DNA from: DATKFM01 sp035544395
GTDB taxonomy: Bacteria > Pseudomonadota > Alphaproteobacteria > Dongiales > Dongiaceae
Assembly: GCA_035544395.1 (NCBI GenBank)
Contig: DATKFM010000031.1
Location: forward strand, 1-8,096
Direction of reading: 5' to 3'
DNA length: 8,096 nucleotides
The translations under genes were made by a program, and so were the position numbers. Position 1 is the stretch's first letter. Each line of letters opens with the position of its first letter. Below the pieces are notes generated by a model. The model saw only the letters and a program-made list of their open reading frames with translations, was not told the origin of the DNA and ran no database searches. Shown here one piece after another: positions 1-7,133 of the stretch.

Positions 1-1
1 C

Positions 2-670
2 CGCGACGAAGGCAAATGCCGAACAGCGCTGGATGCGCTGACCAAGGCTGCATCTTCGGGCCAGGGCAATCTCCTGGCGCTGTCCATCGAGGCCACGCGC
101 GCCCGCGCCACCGTCGGCGAAATCTCCGACGCCCTGGAGAAAGTCTTCACCCGCCACCGCGCCACGACGCGCAGCATCTCCGGCGTCTATGGCGCCGCCT
201 ATGCCGGCGACACCGGCTTCCAGCGCATCCAGGCGGAAGTGCGCGGCTTCGCCGAGGAGGAAGGCCGCCGGCCGCGCCTGCTGGTGGTGAAGCTGGGCCA
301 GGACGGCCATGATCGCGGCGCGAAGATCATCGCCACCGCCTTCGCCGATATCGGCTTCGACGTGGATATCGGCCCGCTGTTCCAGACGCCGGAGGAAGCG
401 GCGCGCCAGGCGATCGAAAACGATGTACATGTGATCGGCGTCTCGTCACAGGCCGCCGGCCACAAGACGCTGGTGCCACAGCTGGTCGCAGCCCTGCGCG
501 CCGCCGGCGCCGACGATATCCTGGTAATCTGCGGCGGCGTGATTCCGCCGCAGGACTACGAGTACCTGATGAAGGCGGGTGTCGCCGCCATCTACGGCCC
601 GGGAACAAACATCCCGCTCGCCGCCTCGGAAATCTTGGGTTTCATTCGCCGCCGCCGGAAAGCGGCCTAG
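2..670 (+). CDS. scpA: Methylmalonyl-CoA mutase, C-terminal part (5' end outside window)
   Basis: This is the last 222 residues of the catalytic subunit of methylmalonyl-CoA mutase, a cytoplasmic enzyme that uses adenosylcobalamin to interconvert (R)-methylmalonyl-CoA and succinyl-CoA in propionyl-CoA breakdown. Reading is open from base 2, without a start, to TAG at 668-670. Fragment residues 1-65 match the end of the TIM-barrel domain (GNLLALSIEATRARATVGEI) and a linker. Residues 92-222 are the B12-binding Rossmann domain. It has the cobalamin signature GQDGHDRG, whose His at fragment residue 103 is the lower axial cobalt ligand in this family, then GPLFQTPEE, AAGHKTLVP and CGGVIPPQDY. Full-length single-chain enzymes have about 715 residues, so roughly the first two thirds lie upstream. 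The usual S-x-L position of the B12 fold reads S-S-Q here (148-150). Isobutyryl-CoA or ethylmalonyl-CoA mutase is a weaker alternative, because the substrate-specificity residues are not in the fragment. Confidence 0.95.
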   Translation, partial: RDEGKCRTALDALTKAASSGQGNLLALSIEATRARATVGEISDALEKVFTRHRATTRSISGVYGAAYAGDTGFQRIQAEVRGFAEEEGRRPRLLVVKLGQDGHDRGAKIIATAFADIGFDVDIGPLFQTPEEAARQAIENDVHVIGVSSQAAGHKTLVPQLVAALRAAGADDILVICGGVIPPQDYEYLMKAGVAAIYGPGTNIPLAASEILGFIRRRRKAA

Positions 671-676
671 GACAAG

Positions 677-692
677 GCCGCCCGAAGGCGGC
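677..692 (+). other. Small intergenic hairpin between the mutase and coiled-coil genes
   Basis: GCCGCC at 677-682 is a perfect inverted repeat of GGCGGC at 687-692, with the four-base loop CGAA. It begins seven bases after the mutase stop. No T-run follows, so it is a poor intrinsic terminator. It could attenuate transcription or mark a processed 3' end between two co-transcribed genes. The structure is visible in the sequence, but its role is a guess. Confidence 0.35.
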
Positions 693-708
693 ATAGGACG
701 GGATAAAA

Positions 709-3700
709 ATGGCATCCATTCGGACGGCGAGCCGCTACTGGTCCGCTCTAGTGCTTCTGGTCTCGATCGGGTTGATCGGCGGCTACGCCTACTATGTCCA
801 CCAGCAGGTCGGCCTGGACCGGGTCTTGAGCCTGCCGCTGCCGCAGCTGAGCCCGCTGCTGGCCGGCTTTGCCGCGCTACTGTCATTCCTGTCCCTGCTC
901 TGGGTGCTGGTGCTGCTGGAATTTCGCAACACAGACGAGAAGCACCGCGACGCCGCGATCAAGGCGGAGCTGGAGCGGCTGACCGCGCCGGGCACCGAGG
1001 CGGCGCAGCATGCCGCCCATATCGCCTCCGATCTGCGCAATCAGGCCGACGCGCTGAAGGCTTCGACCACCGAAGCGGCGCAGGCGCTGGATACCACCGG
1101 CACCTTGTTCCGTCAGCATTCCAAGGACGTCGCGGAATCCGCCGGCAAGCTCACGGCGGCCGTGAACCTGATCAAGGACGCGATCGCCGCGCAAACCGGC
1201 GATCTCATCTCCATGTCCCAGAACATGGGCGCCCAGCGCGCCAGCCTGGTCGAAGCGGCGAAGAAGGAGACGAATGCCCTGGCCGAAGCGCTGAATCTTT
1301 CCGCACAGGCCATCGGCTCGACAGTGCGCGGCCATGGCGAACAGCTTTCCGGCCTCGTCGGCCAAGCCAGCTCCCAGGGTGCGTCCCTGCAAACCGCGAT
1401 CAAGCAGCAGGCCGAACAGCTCAAGAGCTTTGCCGACAAGCAGACCGCCGATTTTGCCGCCGCCATCGACGCCCTGAGCAAGCGTATCGAGGCCGCGACC
1501 CAGACCGCCTCAGTACGCAGCGATCAGATGCAGGCGGCCGTCGAGGCACAAGCGGGCCTCCTGTCGAAATCGTCGTCGGTAGCCTTGGTGCAGCTCAAGG
1601 ATTCGCTTGCCGATTTCGAGACAGCCATGAGCAAGTCCGTCGAGTCGGGCGCTCAGCGCGCTTCCGTCATCCGCGAGTCCCTGCAGCAGCAGACTGATGC
1701 TGTCGGCGCCGCGCTCACCGGCTCCTTCGAGAAGTTCCGCCAGGCGCTAGGCAATATCGGCCAAGTGGCGACCACGACCGCCGAGCAGGCGGCGCAGCGC
1801 ACCAAGACATTGGAAACGACGGTGCAGGGTCAGGCCCAGGCGTTGCAGGCGGCAGCCGGCGTGGCCGTCGATCACCTGCGGCAGGCGCTGATCAAGCAGG
1901 CGCAGCAGATCGCCGATGTGGTGGCCGGCCTCGAGCAACGCATGACCAGCCTGCCGGCGATGGCGGCCGGCCATGCCGACAAGCTGCGGGAAGCGGCCGA
2001 AGGCGCCACGGCGAAGCTCCATGCCCAGGCGGAGCAGCAGGGTGCCGCGCTGGCCGCGCTCGATGCCAAGCTCAGCGAGCGGCTGACCAGCCTGCAGCGA
2101 GTTTTCGGCGAACAGACCCAGGGCATTGCCCAGGCGGCAGGCTCCGCCGCGGCGACCGTCTCCGCCAAGCTGAACCAGGAAGCGGCCGGTGTGCGCACGG
2201 CATTCGAAGGCATCATGACCTCGGGCGAACGGCTGCAGCAGGCGCTGAAAGGCCAGAGCGACAATCTTGCCGGACTCGTCGGCCAAGCCGAGGCGGCGCT
2301 CGCCGCCATGTCCGGCCAGTTCGACAGCCAGGCCGGTTCGGTACGCAAGGCGCTGGATGACGGCGAAACGCGGGCCACCACGCTGCTCGACAATCTGCGG
2401 GAAGGTTTCGCGCGCTACGCCGCGAACCTCACCTTGGCCACTCAGGAAGCCACGGCCCGCGCCGCCACGTTGCAGGAGGCCGTCACCAAGGAGCGGACGG
2501 AGATCGCTAGGCTGGTCTCCCTGGCCGACGACCAGAGCTCGCCGCTGCGCTCGGCGCTGGACAAGCAGATGACGGAAGTCAGCACCATCGCCTCCCGCGT
2601 GACGCAAGAGACGACCTCTGTCGCCAACACCTTCCAACTTGAGACCAAGCGCCTGGTGGAAGGCGCGCGCATGGCCGCCAACGAGGCGGCGAACCTCAAG
2701 TTCCTGCTGGAACGGCAGATCAAGGATCTGGCGGCAGTTGTGGACAACGCCGGCGAACAGGCGGCCGCGCTGCAGCTCGCCACCGCCACCCAGGCCGAGC
2801 AGATCAAGACCGCAACCGAGTCCGCCGTGCAGCGTTCCCAGACGATCGCCACGGCGGTCCAGCAGGGCGTCGTCGGCATGGAGCAGGTGATCGCCGATAC
2901 CGAACTGCGGCTCAGCGCGGCGGCGGAGAATTGGAAGGCAGGTTCGGGCGAAATAGCCGCCACCACCAACGGCGCGATGCAGAAGGTGGACATCGTGATC
3001 AGGGCGCTGCGCACCCAGGCCGAGGAGATCGGCCTCGCCGCGACCCAGGGCAGCGGCCGCATTGACGAGCTGCGCACGGCCGTGCGCGGCCTGGTTGGCG
3101 AGGTCGCGAGCGTCGCCGGCGAGGCGACGCGCCAGGCGACGCAACTTGCCCGCGACGCCGAAACGGATTCGTCGTCGCTGCTGCAAACCTTGCGCGACAC
3201 GCTGGCCGAGATCGGCACTGTCAAGACTGCCATCGCCCGCGAGATGGGCGATCTCGCCAAGATCGCCGGCGAAGTGCGCACGGTCGCCACCACCTTCCGC
3301 GACGGCGTCGCCGGCCCGGTCCGCGAACTCACGGGATCCCTGGCGGCGGCGCGGACCGACGGCGAGGCGGCGCGCGAGGAATTGCGCAACCAGGCGGCCG
3401 ATCTGGCCCAGGTGGCGGATCAGGTGGGCCAGCGGTTGAGCGAAATCGGCGCCCTCATCGACTCCCGCGCCGAGACCCTGGTCTCGTCAGCCGACCGGGC
3501 CCTGGCCCGCGCCAGCGAACTCGGCACGGTGTTCGAGCGCCAGTCGCAGATGCTCGGCAGTTCGGTCAAGGAAGCGGCTGTCGCCGCGGAGGATCTGGTG
3601 ACCAAGCTGCGCACCGAAAGCGACAATCTGACCAAGACGGCGCAAAGCGCGGTGGAGCAGACCGCAAACATCCAGCAGCGCCAGCAGCGCACGGTGCGCG

Positions 3701-4083
3701 ACCAGTTCCTGCGCCAGGCCTCCACCATGATTGATGAGCTCAACGGCCTCGCGCTCGATATCCACCAGTTGCTGGACTCGGATATTCCCGAGGAGATCTG
3801 GAAGAATTTCCGCGCCGGCGACCGCTCGGTGTTCGCGCGCCGCCTGTTCCGCCTCAAGGACAGCTACACCATCCCGGCGATCGAGCAGCGCTACGAGCAG
3901 GACGACCGCTTCCGCGACATGGTTTCGCGCTATCTCAGCAAGTTCGAGGAGCTGCTGCGCGAAGCCAACGCCGCCGACCAGGAAAGCCTGCTCAACGCCA
4001 CCTTCATCACCGCCGATGTGGGCAAGCTGTATCTGGTGCTGCAACGCAGCCTGGAACGAGCGGGCCATAAGCGGGCGGGGTAG
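709..4083 (+). CDS. TipN-like membrane-anchored coiled-coil protein, 1124 aa
   Basis: Two hydrophobic segments lie at the N-terminus (about residues 11-30 and 48-71), joined by a short loop. The rest, some 1050 residues, is rich in Ala, Gln, Glu, Leu and Thr with almost no proline, as expected of long alpha-helical coiled coil; it is probably cytoplasmic. Similar phrases recur, such as LSGLVGQA and LAGLVGQA. Residues from about 995 to the end differ in composition: they have aromatic residues and motifs such as DIPEEIWKNF, FARRLFRLKD, FRDMVSRYLSKFEELL and ITADVGKLY, and look like a folded domain. The layout (two N-terminal TMs plus giant coiled coil) is that of Caulobacter TipN, the new-pole landmark that helps orient polarity and division, which is shorter at roughly 900 aa. 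I saw no cysteine in the whole protein. The ATG has AGGA 10 bases and GGGA 5 bases upstream. The gene starts 38 bp after the mutase stop and may be co-transcribed with it. A chemoreceptor is less likely, because no signalling hairpin is recognisable. The coding call is sure; the TipN link is inferred from architecture. Confidence 0.85.
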   Translation: MASIRTASRYWSALVLLVSIGLIGGYAYYVHQQVGLDRVLSLPLPQLSPLLAGFAALLSFLSLLWVLVLLEFRNTDEKHRDAAIKAELERLTAPGTEAAQHAAHIASDLRNQADALKASTTEAAQALDTTGTLFRQHSKDVAESAGKLTAAVNLIKDAIAAQTGDLISMSQNMGAQRASLVEAAKKETNALAEALNLSAQAIGSTVRGHGEQLSGLVGQASSQGASLQTAIKQQAEQLKSFADKQTADFAAAIDALSKRIEAATQTASVRSDQMQAAVEAQAGLLSKSSSVALVQLKDSLADFETAMSKSVESGAQRASVIRESLQQQTDAVGAALTGSFEKFRQALGNIGQVATTTAEQAAQRTKTLETTVQGQAQALQAAAGVAVDHLRQALIKQAQQIADVVAGLEQRMTSLPAMAAGHADKLREAAEGATAKLHAQAEQQGAALAALDAKLSERLTSLQRVFGEQTQGIAQAAGSAAATVSAKLNQEAAGVRTAFEGIMTSGERLQQALKGQSDNLAGLVGQAEAALAAMSGQFDSQAGSVRKALDDGETRATTLLDNLREGFARYAANLTLATQEATARAATLQEAVTKERTEIARLVSLADDQSSPLRSALDKQMTEVSTIASRVTQETTSVANTFQLETKRLVEGARMAANEAANLKFLLERQIKDLAAVVDNAGEQAAALQLATATQAEQIKTATESAVQRSQTIATAVQQGVVGMEQVIADTELRLSAAAENWKAGSGEIAATTNGAMQKVDIVIRALRTQAEEIGLAATQGSGRIDELRTAVRGLVGEVASVAGEATRQATQLARDAETDSSSLLQTLRDTLAEIGTVKTAIAREMGDLAKIAGEVRTVATTFRDGVAGPVRELTGSLAAARTDGEAAREELRNQAADLAQVADQVGQRLSEIGALIDSRAETLVSSADRALARASELGTVFERQSQMLGSSVKEAAVAAEDLVTKLRTESDNLTKTAQSAVEQTANIQQRQQRTVRDQFLRQASTMIDELNGLALDIHQLLDSDIPEEIWKNFRAGDRSVFARRLFRLKDSYTIPAIEQRYEQDDRFRDMVSRYLSKFEELLREANAADQESLLNATFITADVGKLYLVLQRSLERAGHKRAG

Positions 4084-4101
4084 GCCCATATCGACATCGA
4101 C

Positions 4102-4130
4102 GTCTCGCCCCCACGGAGTGGGGGAGAGAC
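4102..4130. repeat. REP-like palindrome, copy A
   Basis: A 13-base left arm (4102-4114) pairs with 4118-4130 around a GGA loop, with one mismatch (G4107/A4125). The core is GCCCCCAC opposite GTGGGGG. It begins 18 bases after the coiled-coil gene's stop. Copy B on the opposite strand at 4244-4270 has nearly the same core. C-rich palindromes of this kind are common interspersed repeats in proteobacterial gaps. It may help end transcription or stabilise the mRNA 3' end. Confidence 0.6.
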
Positions 4131-4131
4131 A

Positions 4132-4160
4132 CGCAATATCCGCGTCCGGCGGATGTTGCG
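4132..4160. repeat. Stem-loop between the two REP-like copies
   Basis: Bases 4132-4143 pair with 4149-4160 over 12 positions around the loop GTCCG, with only one G-U wobble (CGCAATATCCGC against GCGGATGTTGCG). It sits directly between copy A and the GGGTGAGGGG box at 4160-4169. With its neighbours it forms a mosaic of hairpins in the convergent gap. No T-run follows on either strand. Confidence 0.5.
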
Positions 4161-4240
4161 GGTGAGGGGGTGTCGATGAAGCTCTCGATGCAATCAGAAG
4201 ATTCGCCAGACGTCGGCGCCAACGGCACGACCCCTCACCC
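4160..4240. repeat. 10-bp inverted repeat GGGTGAGGGG / CCCCTCACCC
   Basis: GGGTGAGGGG at 4160-4169 is perfectly complementary to CCCCTCACCC at 4231-4240. These look like the outer conserved boxes of the two oppositely oriented REP-like copies, since each box lies on the inner side of its palindrome. The 61 bases between them (4170-4230) contain no gene or other structure that I recognise. Confidence 0.55.
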
Positions 4241-4243
4241 TGA

Positions 4244-4270
4244 CCCTCTCCCCACTGCGTGGGGCGAGGG
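4244..4270 (+). terminator. REP-like palindrome, copy B; candidate terminator of the coiled-coil gene
   Basis: CCCTCTCCCCAC (4244-4255) pairs with 4259-4270 around a TGC loop, with one mismatch. On the plus strand it is followed within a few bases by a T-rich stretch, ACAATTTTCTT (4272-4282). That is the best intrinsic-terminator geometry in this gap and would stop transcription arriving from the coiled-coil gene. On the minus strand the same hairpin lies 14 bases after the recQ stop codon, but no T-run follows there. It is the inverted partner of copy A (4102-4130). Confidence 0.45.
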
Positions 4271-4283
4271 GACAATTTTCTTG

Positions 4284-6095
<1,812 letters not shown>

Positions 6096-6102
6096 GCAGC
6101 GT

Positions 6103-6131
6103 TCTATATATGCCGAATCACATCCTGCCAA
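6103..6131 (-). promoter_or_regulatory. Candidate sigma-70-type recQ promoter, implying a leaderless mRNA
   Basis: On the minus strand TTGGCA (6131-6126, one base off TTGACA) is followed after exactly 17 bp by TATAGA (6108-6103). Placing the last -10 base at -7 puts transcription start at 6096 or 6095, on or next to the A of the chosen recQ ATG. There would then be no leader, which agrees with the lack of a Shine-Dalgarno sequence before that ATG. The motifs are visible; promoter activity is inferred. Confidence 0.5.
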
Positions 6132-6164
6132 TGAGCGCGGAATTCAACGTCGTGTCATGATTTT

Positions 6165-6185
6165 GTAGGAGCGACCTGCGGTCGC
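6165..6185 (+). repeat. GTAG-class REP element (single copy)
   Basis: The tetranucleotide GTAG (6165-6168) is followed by GA and then a perfect 6-bp stem, GCGACC-TGC-GGTCGC (6171-6185). This is the form of the GTAG-headed repetitive extragenic palindromes best known in Pseudomonas, Stenotrophomonas and Xanthomonas, which are mobilised by RAYT (REP-associated tyrosine) transposases. No RAYT gene or second inverted copy is in the window. It lies upstream of the recQ promoter. Confidence 0.6.
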
Positions 6186-6205
6186 CCATCGGACCGTCAG
6201 ATAGT

Positions 6206-6243
6206 CGATTCTAATTCATGCGCTAGCGATTGATCTAGAATCG
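6206..6243. repeat. 38-bp nested perfect-centre palindrome
   Basis: Three dyads share one centre between 6224 and 6225: the outer arms CGATTCTA (6206-6213) and TAGAATCG (6236-6243), a middle TCA/TGA pair (6216-6218 and 6231-6233), and the inner palindrome CGCTAGCG (6221-6228). Fifteen of 19 positions pair. It begins about 40 bases after the stop of the AlkD-like gene on the minus strand and lies upstream of recQ. It may be a transcription-end hairpin (no T-run follows) or the binding site of a dimeric protein. Confidence 0.55.
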
Positions 6244-6283
6244 GGCGAACGCAGTTCACCCGTACGATGCTGAAGGTGGCGTG

Positions 6284-7009
6284 CTACTTCGCCAGCTTCA
6301 TCAGCACCGCGGGGCTCAGCAGTTCGCGCTGCACGTCGCTGGCGACCCAGCGGGCGGCCTGGTTGTTCAACGCCTGGATTTCCTGGGAGCAGGCAAGGGC
6401 GGCGCGGTTAAGCGTGCGGTTGCGCTTGCCGATCTGACGCAGCGCCCAGGATACCGCCTTTGCCACATAGGGCCGGGAATCCACCGCATGCTCCCAGATC
6501 ACCGGCAATAGCCGCTTGAATGCCTCGTCGTCGGACGCCTTGTCATGCACCGCCAGCGCGGCCATCAGGGCAAAGGCGGCGCGCTTCTCGAACAGCTTCT
6601 TGCGGCCGGCCCACTCCACCGCCTTGCCCCAGGCATGGCCGGATCGGACCACCAGATTGCCGGTGTAGGCGTCGGTGATGTCCCAGGAATCGAGATCCCG
6701 CAGCCACCCATCCAGCTCGCGGCCGGGCATCGCCGCGGGATCGCCTAGCAGGGTAGCGAGGATGCGGGCTTCGTGGATACCTGTCTCCCAGAGCTGCCGG
6801 GCGAGGCCATGGTCGGCGCCCAGCCGCTTGGCGAGCTGACGGATATCGGGCACCGGCACGCCCCACATCTGGGCGCCGGTGATGCCCACCCGCTGCATGG
6901 ACAGCACCCAGTCCTTCTTGGCGAGGCGCTTGAGATCGGCCAGAACTGCATCGAGGCTGCGCGCGGCGGCGGGAGCGGCGCCTTTGGGCGGCGGAGCCGG
7001 CGAAATCAT
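6284..7009 (-). CDS. DNA alkylation repair protein, AlkD-like HEAT-repeat family, 241 aa
   Basis: This matches the AlkD-type family (COG4912, PF08713): all-helical HEAT-like-repeat DNA glycosylases that remove N3- and N7-alkylated purines. Family phrases are WGVPVPDIRQLAK (about 49-61), HEARILATLL (79-88), DSWDITDAYTGNLV (107-120), KRAAFALMAALAVHDK (142-157), RPYVAKAVSWALRQIGKRN (179-197) and a closing ARWVASDVQREL. Trp109, Asp113 and Trp188 fall at or next to the numbers I recall for the catalytic or DNA-contacting Trp109, Asp113 and Trp187 of Bacillus cereus AlkD, and Arg143 may stand in for its Arg148; alignment is needed to confirm this. The length of 241 is typical. The first 18 residues are a Pro/Ala-rich, probably disordered tail. 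The ATG at 7009 has only a weak GGAA upstream, so a slightly later start cannot be excluded. It is divergent from the exporter and on the same strand as recQ. Activity on a given lesion is inferred. Confidence 0.88.
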   Translation of the reverse strand: MISPAPPPKGAAPAAARSLDAVLADLKRLAKKDWVLSMQRVGITGAQMWGVPVPDIRQLAKRLGADHGLARQLWETGIHEARILATLLGDPAAMPGRELDGWLRDLDSWDITDAYTGNLVVRSGHAWGKAVEWAGRKKLFEKRAAFALMAALAVHDKASDDEAFKRLLPVIWEHAVDSRPYVAKAVSWALRQIGKRNRTLNRAALACSQEIQALNNQAARWVASDVQRELLSPAVLMKLAK

Positions 7010-7027
7010 TGATATTCCAGGGCGAGG

Positions 7028-7055
7028 ACCATAATTCGGCGTCTGCCTCGGGCAA
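7028..7055 (-). promoter_or_regulatory. Candidate promoter of the AlkD-like gene
   Basis: On the minus strand TTGCCC (7055-7050) and TATGGT (7033-7028) are 16 bp apart, each four of six matches to the sigma-70 consensus. Transcription would begin near 7021, about a dozen bases before the ATG. The -35 overlaps the 12-bp palindrome at 7053-7064. This is moderate motif evidence only. Confidence 0.35.
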
Positions 7056-7064
7056 TGCGCATTG
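7053..7064. promoter_or_regulatory. Perfect 12-bp palindrome in the divergent promoter gap, candidate operator
   Basis: CAATGCGCATTG is identical on both strands. Its two ends supply the TTG of candidate -35 elements facing opposite ways: TTGCCC toward the AlkD-like gene and TTGAGT (7062-7067) toward the exporter. A dimeric regulator bound here could block or tune both genes. No regulator gene is in the window. Confidence 0.4.
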
Positions 7065-7089
7065 AGTTTCCCCGTTCCGTGCCTAGGTT
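7062..7089 (+). promoter_or_regulatory. Weak candidate promoter of the ABC exporter
   Basis: TTGAGT (7062-7067) is followed after 16 bp by TAGGTT (7084-7089), a poor -10 with three of six matches. Other possible -10 boxes are TATGAA (7089-7094) and TATACC (7097-7102), but these lack a well-placed -35. The exporter promoter should lie in this AT-richer stretch; the exact element is uncertain. Confidence 0.25.
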
Positions 7090-7133
7090 ATGAACATATA
7101 CCGTCGACGCAATGATTCTTCGGAGTTCTGCTA

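Noticed and set aside
1747..3186. 479-residue open frame on the minus strand inside the coiled-coil gene
   Set aside because: It is antisense to a convincing long gene. Its Arg/Gly/Leu/His-rich translation is the usual GC-rich shadow, with no recognisable domain.
709..4083. Methyl-accepting chemotaxis protein
   Set aside because: Two TMs and long helices fit superficially, but there is no periplasmic sensor domain between the TMs and no recognisable chemoreceptor signalling tip.
6101..6115. LexA box (GTTC-N7-GTTC) in the recQ promoter
   Set aside because: GTTC at 6101-6104 is followed after seven bases by GCCG, so the second half-site is absent.
6096..6131. recQ start at TTG 6131, giving 615 residues
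   Set aside because: The 12 extra residues are not family-like, no well-spaced ribosome site precedes the TTG, and the segment carries a good promoter.
7102..7109. Palindrome CGTCGACG in the exporter leader
   Set aside because: Eight-base GC-rich palindromes are frequent by chance, and it is not placed to support a specific regulatory claim.
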